NCBI RefSeq assembly: GCF_021730395.1
Contig: NC_069366.1
Location: 60,742,001 to 60,806,000, forward strand
From: Mercenaria mercenaria
Taxonomy: Eukaryota > Mollusca > Bivalvia > Venerida > Veneridae
DNA: 64,000 nucleotides
Direction of reading: 5' to 3'
A model generated the notes under the pieces. The model made no database searches. It was given only the letters and a program-made list of their open reading frames with translations, and was not told the DNA's origin. The translations under genes and the position numbers were made by a program. This document shows, one piece after another, positions 1 through 11,472 of this stretch (position 1 is the first letter of the stretch; each line of letters opens with the position of its first letter).

Positions 1-1222
1 TCGTGCAGCTCACTATTTAATTTTATCATTATCCATATGACCATATGACCAACACAGCCTGAAGCGGTTTGTTATTTACAATGTTTTTGCAGATCTTGTG
101 TATTTATAAGTCGTAGTCATATTTTAAAAAGGTGCTTGTTTCTTAATTGTACAAATTAATTTTTGAAACATATAATAGTACAAATTCATACTGTGGTTAG
201 TTTCAAATGTGTATTAATATCGATAGCCTAATATACATTACTGTTTAGACACACAAACGTGTTATTTCGTGTTTATTTTTTTTTTTAGTACGTATTTCTA
301 ATAATCGTTCCCGTTTTTAATTTAGTGTCAAATCGGCGTAAAGTAAAACTTTAACACAAACTCATTTTTTTCATATTGGTTATAGCCGAAACCTCACGAT
401 ACTTTCTGTTTCATAAATCTCTTGCCAAATATTTGTTTATATTTGGCTACGGTAATGGAAAAAAACATGAAACTCATTCACTACATGAACAAGACATGAT
501 ATAAGCATTAATCATAGCCACATGTGCTATTTTGTAATATTTTAAAATAATTTACTTTAATGAATACTTAATGGCCTTAGAATTATCTCTCTCTCTCTCG
601 ACAGGTGTCTTTGATTTAATTCTAATGAATAGAACTAGCAGGTTGGCTAACAATTGTTGCAAACGGCATTCAACATATGAACAAGAACGACCTTAAATCT
701 TTAAAGATAATGGAGAGGATTTGCAGTGTTCTTGTCACCCTTCCAGTTTTTTTTTATAATGAAAGCAATTATTATTATCAGCATGCCTTAAAAATTGTTT
801 CAGATTCTAAATTCCCAAAACTAAATTGAGATCAGACATATTGTGTATCCGAAGATCCCCCAAGACAATAAAAGTGTGAATCATTCCAGATCGGAAGAGT
901 CTGATTAAATGTCTATTATGTATTATATGTCAGTATTTATATCCTCTATATAATGTCTGCAAAAAAAACTAACGGGTAACTGACATAAGAGAAAGCAGCC
1001 CCGACCAACAGCGACACTTTCTGCTTTGAAATTTATTCTGTATGGTTAGAAATATAAATTGCAATTAATGGACACACTGAAAAGTGTGGTGAATACGTAT
1101 TTGAAAACAAAGCACTTCTATAGAAAACGCAATCATGAATATTTAGGATTTTTAATTTTACTTCGTGATACAATATTTTAGCAAAAGCTGCAACAGATAC
1201 AACTTTTTTTGTCATTTGACAG
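1..1222. other. Upstream flank of the MACPF gene, no gene seen
   Basis: AT-rich sequence with no convincing exon. It ends in a pyrimidine-rich stretch and an AG at 1221-1222 that looks like a 3' splice site, so at least one non-coding 5' exon probably lies in this stretch or further left. A short CT run lies near 587-600. I could not identify the upstream exon or a promoter. Confidence 0.5.
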
Positions 1223-1233
1223 GTTGTTAAGAA

Positions 1234-1401
1234 ATGGAGATGTACACGGAGGATGCAACAAGACAATCTGAGCAAGCAATGGAGCTATTGCAAAAAGAAC
1301 AACAAGGTGATGTTGAAAACAATCTAAAAAATTCACCTGCTGCAAAATTGACCAAAACAGACTTCTCAACACTAGATGGTGCCAAGACAGCCTCAAACGG
1401 G
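1234..1401 (+). CDS. MACPF gene exon 1 (N-terminal tail)
   Basis: First coding exon, 56 codons, phase 0 at the end with donor GTATGG. The start is well supported: in-frame TAA at 1228-1230, G at -3 and +4, and a 3' splice site at 1221-1222. It encodes an acidic, Gln-rich tail (starts MEMYTEDATRQ, ends KTASNG), predicted cytoplasmic if the protein is type II. Confidence 0.7.
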
Positions 1402-4400
1402 GTATGGGACATTTTTATCATGATCATTGATGTTGTTATGTCAACAGAGCAGATGTAAAATGTCTGTTCAAACATATTTTGTATATATACGTTTATTATG
1501 TATATATCTGAACAATTTAAATCGTCACATTTCAGTCACGCTTTTTAAATTTCCCTAGTCCGATTATATAAAATAATTTTCTTCACCAGTCGTCAGTATT
1601 GTACGGAAGCTCAGAGGGGATATGTGAGTTCTGTTTTTATATTATCTCGTGGCCACGAGATATAAAAAACGTATCTTGTAGCCATGAGATATAAAAAAAA
1701 ACACAAAAAACAAAGAACAAAAAGTTATCTCGTGGCCACAGATATAAAAAAAGAAAAAATAACAGAAAAGTTAATTCGTGGCCACGAGATATAAAAAAGA
1801 AGAAAAAAATGAGATAGTTTAAAAACAAAAACAAATAGCTATCTTGTGATCACGAGATAGTTTAAATAAAAAAAAACACGAATTAACTTTTTTTGCTTTT
1901 TCTTTGTTTTTTCCTTCTGTTTTTCATATCTCGTGGCCATGAGATAAGTTTTTATTCTCTTTTTTATATCTCGTGGCCACGAGGTGATATAAAAATAAGA
2001 TTCACATGTCCCATCTGAGCTTCCGTAGTATTGGTTTAACTAACGTTTAAATTCCATATATTTTTGATATATAACCGTTTAAAATTCATATATTTCTATG
2101 TAAACTCGTAGATTAATAACCGTTCATGGACGCATTTAGGAGTGAATGGGTGTCTTACTTTAAAATGATTTTCTTCAAAATTTCTTAAGAAAGTCATACC
2201 TATGTAGATTACAAAAATAAGGCAGAAAGATTAAACTACACCATGGTACTATTTATTTTAAGAAGATTTTGTAAAGATAACAAAATATGTAAAATTCTAT
2301 TGTTATCTTCAAACAGATTCAACTTTCTCATCAATACTCCGAATGCGCCAAACTTTTGTGTGCAGTGTGGTAATCCGATAAACTATTAAAGTGTATCACA
2401 AATATTCTCTAAATATTCCGAAAAATTAGTTGCACAGAAATCAAACATTTTTGGCATCTGGTAGAGGAAAGCATGATGAATTTATAAAAAACAACAGCTG
2501 TCACTATTAGTGTCCAATGCCCCCGAACATTTATGCCAAGTAGCTTTAAAATCCCTTCACCGATGGCAGAGTTATGGGCCGGACAAGAAACAACCATGTT
2601 AACCATTAACCTCTAAGTGTGACCTTGACCTTCGAGTTAGGGGTCTAGATCTTGCGCATGACACGTCGTTTTATTATGGGGAACATTTATGCCAAGTAAT
2701 TTGCAAATCCCTTGATGAATGGCAGAGTTATGAACCGGACACCAAACAGACCCTGTTAACCTTTGACTTCTAAGTCTGTCCTTGACCTTGAAGCTAGGGG
2801 TCTGAGTATTGCGCATGACACGTCGACTCATTATAGTAAACATTTATGCCAATTATTTCAATATCTCTTCATGGATGGACCGGGCACGAAACAGACCCTT
2901 TTAACTTTTGACCTCTAAGTGTGACCTTGACCATAGAGATAGGGATCTGGGTCGCGGCTTGACACGTTGTCTCATTATGGTGAACATTTAAGTCCAATTA
3001 TATCACACACACACGCACGCACGGACGGACACTGCGATCATAATATGCCCACCTTCGGGGGCATAATAAAAAACAAAAACTGTTAATTCACTCCTTCGTG
3101 TATCCTTTTAAAATCCGTATTTGTGTATGTTTACTCACAGATTTGTAACCGCTTTAAACTCCTAGATTTGTAACCGTTTAAAACTTCTAGATTTGTAACC
3201 GTTTGATTTAAAATATATTTTTATATCATTGTATTTCTTTTTTTTTTTTCGAAATTAAGGCTTTCTTTAGTAAGTAATTGCGCGACGAAAAGATATTTTA
3301 AAGTCACTTGATGACCTTCTTATCTACAAATACAATAAATACAATTGTTTAGTCGAAAGCATTCACACATGTTAATGAAGTATTGAAATTTTACAAAAAA
3401 AAAAATATATAGAATTAATTTAGCTGTACTTTGTGTCATGCACATTAAAATATATATATACACGTCTTTAAAGAGACACCACAAAATAACTGTATTCTTT
3501 TGTACTTCCATGCTGGTAGTTATACATGATTTGCATGAAAAATATGAGATACACAAGAATTTAGTTCCAAGTTGACAGTGACATATATTAGGCTAAGACA
3601 ATGTGTTTAATGTCTTAACATTTTATTGAATTAATGTAGTAATATGTACATAAATCAGTACATTTAGTTAAGTTTCAATCACATTTTGTCTCTACAGTGT
3701 AAGACTGTTATTCATCTATATTCTTAAAACTATGCTGAAAAGAGATTTACTGAATAAGCTTGCAGATAAAGTTGTGAAAACACATTTATTTAGGAAGGGC
3801 CTAAATTGTCCACCTGAAAACTTGTCGTATAGATGTATATATTACTGTATTATAAAAATGATTTTCATGAAGTTTTTGTGGGCGAAAAAGGGAGGTCACT
3901 AGCTCGTGGTGGGTCTTTAAGTTTCAAATAGAGAGTTTGCGTAATTACATGGCCATCAAAGCACAACTTTCAATGTTCCTCATGATTCTTTTTTTTTTTT
4001 TTTTTTTTTTTGTTGAATTAAAATTGCAACGTGGTATACCGTGCATAATATAATTAAATTTGTACTGTTTTATTGAAGAAATGCTGGCTATTGAAGACTT
4101 GTCTTATATGTGTATGTGCTGGAGTTGCCGTCTGCGTATTTCTGTTTTTGGCACAAAGAATCAAGTAAGTATCAGTGTTGTTTTATTTCCCTTCGTTTAG
4201 ACCTATAGATCCTTGTGGTTTTTAACATCTATTTCTGTAAACTGGTCGTTGTGGCAACCTTTGTAAACAGTGCTGTTGAAAATGACAAAAGGCAATTATG
4301 ATAATGCTAACGCGACTACATTAGATCAATAGAAAACTAGATATGTACATGGATTGCGTTGCAAAAGATTTTTCGATCTTCCATGTGTTATTTTTATAAT

Positions 4401-7400
4401 ATCAGATAATTCATTAATAAGTTGACTAAACTACATGAAAATCTTAAACAGATAAAGTTTATCAACACCTCATTTCTCTAATACTTTATATGTTAGATAT
4501 ATTTATTACAACTGCAGTAAATTAGAGAGTAAAATAGAAGCAGAAATGGACAAACAGCAGAGCAGCTCAGAATCTAGCGTACCTAGGTTTGAAGCAATGA
4601 GAAGTCAACTGACTGGCATCTATCTCCTCACTAATGAAACGCTACCCGGAATGAAATCCATGGAACAGCCGAAATATTTCGCTTCCGACAATCATACGCG
4701 ACAGAAAAATGTCAGTATTGATCAGAATACACTTAAAAGTGAAACTCGAATGCAAGAAGAAACATCAGAAAACGACATGGCATTGAGGAAATATTATTTT
4801 AATATAGGTATGCTCCTTACTTGTATTCTAAGCATTGACTTTGGTATTGCAAGTGAAAATATTCACGTAAACCGTTCTTTGGAATAGAATTCGATGTCAC
4901 AATAAACAGTTTATCTTTTATCTGTGAATTGGTAGAACGGTTTCAGAATTGAATTTAAAACGTATTTATTTACTGAATATATGTTGAATACGAGGAAAAA
5001 GCAACATGTCTATATTTAAATATGATCATTTAATGTTATAAAAAAAATAAATCTAGGAAAAAGAAGCATCTAACTTTAAAACATAGGACTCGTTTAAGTA
5101 TAAATCATAATGACAAATCGTAAACAGGACCCGAGTAGAGAGATAGCAGACTCGGTTTGAGAGGTAGCAACTCGTTGAGGGGTACAACCGTATGAGAGGT
5201 AGCAGACCCGGTATGAGAGGTAGCAGACTCGGTATGAGAGGTAGCAGACTCGGTATGAGAGGTAGCAGACTCGGTATGAGAGGTAGCAGACTCGGTATGA
5301 GAGGTAGCAGACTCGGTATGAGAGGTAGCAAACTCGGTTTGAGAGTAGCAGACTCGGTATGAGAGGTAGCAGACTCGGTTTGAGAGGTAGCAGACTCGGT
5401 ATGAGAGGTAGCAAACTCGGTTTGAGAGGTAGAAAAGGTAGCAGACTCGGTATGAGAGGTAGCAGACTCGGTTTGAGAGGTAGCAGACTCGGTATGAGAG
5501 GTAGCAAACTCGGTTTGAGAGGTGGAAAAGGTAGCAGACTCGGTATGAGAGGTAGCAGACTCGGTTTGAGATGTAGGCCTAATGAAATGTACAACAATCG
5601 ACACGCCCTAATCATTGCCCTCAGCATTTTATAGACTACAAGATCCCAAAGGATCAGAAAATATTTCCAGACTCAGTCAAAGTCCTATCAAACGTTATTA
5701 AAGTATGCTGCATTGTAAAAGTGGCCTTTGCTACTTACTGGCATGTGCATTGTTTTAAAGCCTACCCCTGTAAGAACAAAAAAAATTCAAAAATCAAAAA
5801 AAAGAGTAAATTGATTTTAAAATGAACAAACATGCTTTTGCAAATATCTAGATCTAGATCTAATACGAATTTTCACTAACTTTAATGCAAGACTCAACGG
5901 AAAAGGTAGAAAATGAAAAATTAATTACCACAGATGTGAAAGGGTTGCGTAATAAGAGGGCTTATAATTTTGTTTCAGGTATGCGAGAGGACAGTATGAT
6001 GCAGGATTGTCAGAATTCTCACATGAAACACTCTTTCCCCGACATTGACTATGCGTTTCTTGGTTACGACATATATCGGGGATATCCCTTAGCACATGGG
6101 CATGATCCTGGATTTACTTACCCAATTTTTGATGCCGACTATTCGCATGGAAAGCAGACAGCCGATTGTCGTTATAGCGTCCCTAAGGGCCTTGTTGTGG
6201 TACCAGATGTGTCCTGTGTGACATCATTCACTTCTGACGTCATAGAGACCAGCAAGGAGCTAAACCGTGATCTGTCCACAAATGCCGGTGTTAGCGGCGA
6301 CGGTTTTGGTGTAGCGTTCTCCGCCAGCGCGGGCTACAAACAGGTCTTTTCTGACTTGTCTTCCCACGAATCTGTATATATAATATCTTCAGCCCATTGC
6401 AACTACTACTACAGTAAGTTTCAAAAGGAAAACCCACCACCATTTACAGATATATTCGTCGGCTGGATTCGGAGGTTAAATAGCTCAATAAGCAAAGCTC
6501 CCTATCTCGACTTCTTTGATACTTTTGGCACTCACTTTGCAAAGGAGATCACCTTTGGTGCTAGATATTTGTATGAACATAAAATGAAAAGTTCCATGTA
6601 TAAAAAGAAAAGAGAACAGGGCATCAACGTTGCAGCTCAAGCTAGTTATAGCGGTCTAATCCGCGTTAGCGGTGGGTTCAGTCTGTCGGTCGAACAACGC
6701 CAAGAAGCTTCCCAGTTTTCTAAGTCAGTTGAAACAAAGACTATCACTGTTGGTGCAGCTCCACCGGCTAATGGAGACGCAATGACATGGGCTTCTACTG
6801 TCCAGAACAACCCAGTACCCTCCAAATATAAATTGGAGCCCATAGAATCACTTTTCAGAGAGGATTACATGGGATATCTCGACGTAGATTATGAAACAAT
6901 ATCAGTCAATATAAAAACATTTAAAGAAGAATATTACAAAAGGCTGGTGCCTGACGAGCTACAAAGACATATAGAATTTCTTTCTGGTAAGAACTGAAAT
7001 AAAAGGCGTTTATAACATGTTCAGATAGAGCTCTACATTTGTCTTACTCTGATAGGTTCGATGTAGCCAGTAAAATAAAGTAACGCCATTTTTATCTCGT
7101 CACTCTTGTCCGAAGTGTGTTACGTTTATTTCACTGACTAACAAGATGCATATTTGGTCCCCCACAAAAATAGTAAAGATGGTAAATGAATGTAGAAAAA
7201 GATGCTGTCATCAGTTGCAAATCTGTTTTCCTTAAATGCGGAACTGCATATAAATTTGTATATATAATACGATAGAAATGGTTACTAGTGATGTCTAATG
7301 CGAAAATGTCTCTGTCATGTGTAGATATTTTGAAAATGTAAGCAATCTATTAAAAGATATTTCGGTGGAGTCTGCTCATGAGAGGTAATGTTATGTGCAG

Positions 7401-8838
7401 CACCTCTAAGACCAGAGGCCCTATCATTATTTATCTTACTTTCATAGCGACATATCCCTTGGTCGGTGTTACATACCGATCTGTATAGTGTATCTATTTG
7501 AAAATTTCTGTTATTAATTAGGCACGTTATTTCAAATTCAGTAAGTTTCCGCTCGGTTACGTTTTCTCGGTATGTGATTTCGGCATTTTTCGGTTGTCAT
7601 GGAAACCATTGTTTGTATGGGCTATATTTACGGCCAAAAAAATGCCGAAATAACAGACGAGATTACAAAGTTGCACGGAAACTGCCGAATGCCATAACGG
7701 GTCCACTGCTTCAATATAGAAATAATCTACTTTCAGATGGACGTGTGACTAAAACACTTACAGTTGAAAATGGTGGTTCGTATGGATTGTGGTTTACACC
7801 ACAGTTCTGTCCAGTAGGGACATTTGCTATTGGATTTAATATGAAGGTATGTATTTCAGAATTATTTCCCTATTTGGTCTTAAAATGATTGAAACAAAGT
7901 ATATAAAATGCACTTGTTGTACATATACAACGATAATTTTAGAATGACTACAGACATTTTAAATAAAAGAATAAAAAAGTTTATATATCTGAGAAATATA
8001 TCATAAATGTAAATGTTTTACCAATGTTCTTTAAAATGAAATAAAATCTGCAAATCTGTGATTTTTTTTTTCAATATTTATTTTACAGTACGAAGAAAAC
8101 CAAGGAATTGACGGTGACAATACGGCCCTAAATGCCGTTAGCCTTCAGTGTGCCGACAGGAACGGTGTACGGAGAACGTTACAAAGACTTGTTCAGTCTG
8201 CCGCAGGTCATAGGGGTCAATGGACTGGCGATGTTTTCTGTCCAAAGAACAAGCATATACCTCTTTTCTTGCAGAGGTTTGCGCTAAGGGTTCAACCAGA
8301 GGTATTTTCATATGTTCTTACATGTCCCGTTACATGAAATTTAATTGCAAACAAATTCATCCATTGATTTAAGTAAGAAAAGTTCCCTTATATCTGACTG
8401 ATCGCAACATTATAATGAACGTCCGTAGATGCGGTGGTATTGGTACAACATCCCAAGTTGTACACAAACAAATACAGTCGACACCATCAAAATCAGTTCC
8501 TATGTATTTCTTATTTTCTGTCATGCAATAACTAACCTCAGAAATCATTACATTTCAGTTAACTGTAATTGTTGATACAATACTTTCAGAAACAAACAGG
8601 AGACGACACCATGGCAAACCTTGTCCGGTTTTCGTGTAATGATTTACACTGGACCCAAAATCTTCAAGAATTAGCAAATCCTATAGTTGGAGCCGAGGGT
8701 CAGTATGGAAAATGGAGTGAAAAATGTCCAACAGGCTCGGCAATATGTGGGATCCAAACCCGTATCGAGGGTCATCTGTCAAAGGGCGATAACACCGCTC
8801 TAAACGACGTCCGTTTCTTCTGTTGTGACTCTACATAA
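1234..8838 (+). CDS. Membrane-anchored MACPF (perforin-like) protein with C-terminal VMO-I-like domain, 7 coding exons
   Basis: Coding exons: 1234-1401, 4079-4164, 4497-4807, 5979-6986, 7737-7846, 8089-8301, 8590-8838; 2145 nt, 714 residues plus stop, every junction GT-AG and every phase compatible. Order: polar N-terminal tail (1-56); one hydrophobic segment (about 60-81, Cys/Val/Leu-rich) without a preceding signal peptide, so a type II signal anchor; Ser/Thr/Glu-rich stalk with three N-glycosylation sequons (NET, NHT, NVS); MACPF domain (about 205-520) with the family signature FFDTFGTHF (366-374 region); and a VMO-I-like region (526-714) with the repeated GDNTALN motif. MACPF proteins oligomerise into membrane pores in immunity, attack or development; VMO-I is a beta-prism fold first known from egg vitelline membrane. 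Pore formation and surface location are inferred from the family and topology. The gene looks intact. The TM segment could instead be removed in a secreted form. Confidence 0.85.
1597..2033. mobile_element. TIR element packed with an 18-bp palindrome
   Basis: The outer ends are inverted copies of about 55 bp (TACGGAAGCTCAGA at the left, its complement at the right). The interior holds about eight copies of ATCTCGTGGCCACGAGAT or degraded forms, separated by A/T-rich spacers with long A runs. It has no coding capacity. It resembles a MITE or snap-back element; I do not know a named family. Confidence 0.7.
2491..3066 (-). mobile_element. Helentron-like element, family C, copy 1
   Basis: Read from the right it begins TTATGCCCCC, has an (ACGG/CACG)-type microsatellite near 3010-3030, about four diverged tandem units of roughly 130 bp containing GTGACCTTGACC, an inverted GGGGGCAT, then a hairpin (CTGTCAC stem). 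The terminal CTCTTG is altered here to CTGTTG. Non-coding, in intron 1 of the MACPF gene. Confidence 0.6.
4079..4164 (+). CDS. MACPF gene exon 2 (transmembrane segment)
   Basis: 86 nt, phase 0 in, phase 2 out, donor GTAAGT. It encodes a basic flank (KCWLLK) followed by a hydrophobic Cys/Val/Leu run and a basic end (AQRIK). No ATG occurs in this frame within the exon, so it must be spliced to an upstream exon; exon 1 fits in phase. Confidence 0.7.
4497..4807 (+). CDS. MACPF gene exon 3 (extracellular stalk)
   Basis: 311 nt between an acceptor at 4495-4496 and a GTATGC donor. It encodes about 103 residues, polar and Ser/Thr/Glu-rich, with sequons NET, NHT and NVS. Low conservation is expected; it is placed by its perfect phase fit with exons 2 and 4. 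Confidence 0.75.
4808..5978 (+). other. MACPF gene intron 3
   Basis: Intron of 1.17 kb dominated by the 21-bp minisatellite at about 5140-5575. The acceptor is TTTGTTTCAG at 5969-5978. A start codon at 5885 is open through to exon 4 but lies in the intron. Confidence 0.7.
5140..5575. repeat. 21-bp minisatellite, about 20 units
   Basis: Unit close to GAGGTAGCAGACTCGGTATGA with A/T variants (GTATGA or GTTTGA; CAGACT or CAAACT) and two units carrying a short AAAGG interruption. As 21 is a multiple of three and the unit has no stop in several frames, it makes long open frames on both strands that are not genes. Confidence 0.95.
5979..6986 (+). CDS. MACPF gene exon 4 (whole MACPF core)
   Basis: 1008 nt, phase 1 in, phase 1 out, donor GTAAGA. 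It carries nearly the whole MACPF domain: the N-terminal YDIYRGYP stretch, the aromatic and serine segment before CNYYYSKF, the signature FFDTFGTHFAKEI at about residues 366-378, and the glycine- and serine-rich strand region (ASYSGLIRVSGGFS). A single large exon for the pore-forming core makes the domain easy to shuffle. Confidence 0.9.
6987..7736 (+). other. MACPF gene intron 4
   Basis: 750-nt intron, AT-rich, without a recognised repeat. The acceptor is ATCTACTTTCAG ending at 7736. An open frame begins within the intron at 7574 and runs into exon 5, but only the part from 7737 is coding. Confidence 0.7.
7737..7846 (+). CDS. MACPF gene exon 5 (VMO-I part 1)
   Basis: 110 nt. Encodes DGRVTKTLTVENGGSYGLW and FCPVGTFAIGFNMK, matching the first VMO-I repeat, in which an NGG-x-WG element is followed by CP-x-G-x-F-A-x-GF. 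Phase 1 in, phase 0 out. Confidence 0.85.
8089..8301 (+). CDS. MACPF gene exon 6 (VMO-I part 2)
   Basis: 213 nt, 71 codons, phase 0 at both ends. It contains GIDGDNTALNAVSLQCAD, the hallmark end of a VMO-I repeat, and the second repeat (GQWTGDVFCPKN, FALRVQPE). Found by splice sites and similarity: acceptor TTTTACAG, donor GTATTT. Confidence 0.85.
8590..8838 (+). CDS. MACPF gene exon 7 (VMO-I part 3, stop)
   Basis: 249 nt ending in TAA. It encodes the end of the second and all of the third VMO-I repeat: KQTGDDTMANLVRFSCND, YGKWSEKCPTGSAICG, then GDNTALNDVRFFCCDST. The paired cysteines near the C terminus match those of vertebrate VMO1. Confidence 0.88.
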   Translation, partial: KQTGDDTMANLVRFSCNDLHWTQNLQELANPIVGAEGQYGKWSEKCPTGSAICGIQTRIEGHLSKGDNTALNDVRFFCCDST

Positions 8839-9240
8839 TGATCAAACAGTGTCTTGACACATTCATCTTCTCTTTTTTTTCAAAATACTGGACCAATAAC
8901 AGAAAAGGGACTTTATCAAAATATCATTTTGTAAGCAGCAGCGTCCATTTTACTTTTGCTTTTTCCGGCTGTGTACAGGAGTACCCTCCCTGAATTTTGT
9001 TGACTTGGTTTCAAATACCATTCAGAGGTCCAAACAATTAACTACTTAAATTGTATGTAGACTTTGCCAATATGTATGTATATATGTATGTATGTGCGGG
9101 CGTGCGTGCGTGCGTGCGTGCGTGTAAAACTATATGATTAACAAAGTTAATTTACAGGAAGCAACAACTATGTTTCTGAAATGAATTTCTAATTCTTATT
9201 TGCACGTTGTGATTTAAATAAATAAATTTAAAAAATGCGT
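8839..9240 (+). other. 3' UTR of the MACPF gene with poly(A) signals
   Basis: Follows the stop codon. Two overlapping AATAAA hexamers at 9217-9222 and 9221-9226 are the best poly(A) signals. A (TATG)n/(TGCG)n microsatellite occupies about 9071-9123. Confidence 0.55.
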
Positions 9241-9739
9241 TACAACAGTTCAGATCGTTTTCGTTTGTTACACACGTATAAATGTTTTAATTGTTAACAA
9301 ATCGTTCGATTTGTATTGTTATTTATATTTTCTTCTTTCAGTGATAACTGATAACTATCAGAGAACAGATATATTTCTATAACAGCCGTACTATTGCGTA
9401 CGATCAATCTATTTTTACCTTTCGTTTTTGCTTTATAAAGTACATAATTTAGGGTATAAACAGTACTTTTCTGTTGGCTTTAGTCTGAGTTTAGAATGTT
9501 GCATTTGGGACAAAAAGAAGCATTTTTCAGCAGGCTTTCGGCGTATTCTTTGGAACTACTGGGTGGAAATTATCAAAGTTTTGTTTTCGCGGTGCAGATC
9601 TTGGCAGACTACCAGTATCAGTTAGGCTTATCTTTATTATAAAGCACAGGACAACGTTAGAGTTAGGAACAATTATAGCAAAAACAGTAAATGTCACACT
9701 TCTGTCTCATTGTTTTTAAACTACATTACACAAATAAAT
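9241..9739. other. Intergenic, nothing recognised
   Basis: AT-rich sequence between the MACPF gene and LINE remains. Short open frames here show no domain or splice context. Confidence 0.5.
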
Positions 9740-10415
9740 AATGCCTGGGGCTTTCTGCTGGTGGGTCCCGCAGACCAGCTTTGACCTAATTTGCTTCCTG
9801 AGTTGCTTTGATTAGCCTGTTTTAATGATTATTTATTATGTCTTGAGTTTGCCGTGTTTTTTTGTAGTTTAATAATATGTTATCACCTCTGCTTACCTTG
9901 TTTGGCTGATTGCTTAGTATGTGCTATCTAGCTTGCTTGTATGCTTCTGTGCATATTATTGTATTGTACACTGTCTGTATATGTGACATGCTCTCTTTCA
10001 TGTTGTTAGTCATTTGCTGCTGTGAGGAAGTTGCTGATCAGTTCTTTCCAAATCTGATTTGGGGGGATACAGTTTTTATCACCATTTCTTAAGCATACAC
10101 GTCTGTGTTGTTTTTTTTGTATTGCAGATCTTATTTTCCTTACTTATGGCAGTTTTTAGACAGCAGCGTCTAGATCAGCAGCTTCAACACAGATTTTAAC
10201 ACTTGTATTATTACACATGCTCATCCAGTTCTACTTAAATTAGTGTGCTTAATTAATTTCTCTTTTGTAGCTCTTTTAATTTTGTTAAACTTGTTTTAAT
10301 TTGTTGTATAGTCGGTTCAAAAGCTCTTCAGAGCTTATGTTTTGTAATGTTGCCTTCTTGCCGACTCAAAATAAAACTTATTGTATTGTATTGTATTGTA
10401 TTGTATTGTATTGTA
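9740..10415 (+). mobile_element. Probable LINE 3' end with (TATTG)n tail
   Basis: Ends in a CGACTCAAAATAAAACTTA motif followed by about seven TATTG units (10378-10415), the typical 3' tail of a truncated non-LTR retrotransposon. The upstream T-rich stretch is probably its 3' UTR; the left limit is approximate. No reverse transcriptase frame is preserved in this piece. Confidence 0.5.
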
Positions 10416-10464
10416 AAGTCTAAATTGTTGGAAACAATTTTTGATCAACTTTACAAAATACAAA

Positions 10465-10790
10465 ATTAATGTGCACGCATCGCCTCCGGTACTACCAGAC
10501 TTGTTTCTTTGGAAAATCTATATCGAGAAGCAACTTCTGAAACTCTCAAGCCAGACGAACGATACAAATATTGACTATTAGTATGTTCTTTAAAATGAAA
10601 TCTAATCTTACACCAGCCTACCTATCTTCTCTTGTCCCTGAGCAGGGTGATTCACGCAACAATTTGAGAAATTCTGAAGATATCCATATCGTTCCTGATA
10701 GAACATTTTATAGTATAATTCCTTTCTAACCGCTGCTGTTCAAGTGTGGAACCTACTGACACCAGTAATCCGCATCACAAAATTCGAAAA
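10465..10790 (+). pseudogene. LINE reverse transcriptase C-terminal relic
   Basis: Broken frames read TTRLVSLENLYREA, then NLTPAYLSSLVPE and NLRNSEDIHIVP. This resembles the C-terminal end of reverse transcriptase in mollusc non-LTR elements (TRLV...LY..., LTP.YL..L.P, YNLRN). Internal stops show it is dead. Confidence 0.5.
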
Positions 10791-11472
10791 AGATATCAGT
10801 TATTATGATGGCTGAATTCTGCCATTTTGCTTTGACGTGTTATTTGTCGCTATTTTGTGTTGGAGCCTTTCAAATGTGAAACACGCCAACATGCCAAATA
10901 CTTGGGACAGAACTTACGACGATACTTGCACCAGCACGCCAGAACGACAAATAAGGTCAAGGGCCAAAAAAAAAAGCCAGAACGAAATGGCAGAAATCAG
11001 CTACCATATAGAGTTCACATCGTGTATTATTCTACATGTAATGGACACATTTTCAGAGGTTCTGGATAGGAGAGGTTTCTGAATTGTGAAATGGAGTTTT
11101 AAACAACTTTGATGCTCTATATCGGCTACCTGAATATAGCGGTAAACTATCAAGAGTGGCCACCTACAGTCAGTCCCTTCGGTGGCCTATATAAACAGGT
11201 TATATTGTAAATATAAAATACCCTTTCAGTGGTCACATGGAAATTTCTCACCTGTTATCTAGACAACTAAATTACTAATGAATTATATAAGTCGTCCGTG
11301 TTGATCCTCGACATTGTACTGTCAATGAGGTCCAATAAAAAACAACACCTTAACATCATTGACAATGTAGTGCTTGTATATATAAGGCACTTCCAACAGC
11401 CAGGTTGTTGGACTAGCTTTCACCGGTGCGGCTGAAGAGTCTGGAACGGTTTGCAAAACAACCCTATCCATC
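10791..11472. other. Intergenic, unassigned
   Basis: Contains open frames of 70-81 codons in overlapping frames (10837-11082) with no recognised domain. No splice or promoter evidence. Confidence 0.4.

Larger units (their letters stand above)
1402..4078 (+). other. MACPF gene intron 1
   Basis: A 2.7-kb intron holding a palindrome-rich TIR element (1597-2033), a Helentron-like copy (2491-3066), A/T tracts and a long T run (3990-4012) before the acceptor at 4077-4078. No further exon was seen. Confidence 0.6.

Noticed and set aside
5053-5634. Long open frames on both strands (Leu-Leu-Pro and Arg-Gly-Ser repeats)
   Set aside because: They are translations of the 21-bp minisatellite in a MACPF intron; a stop-free unit of length divisible by three gives such frames automatically.
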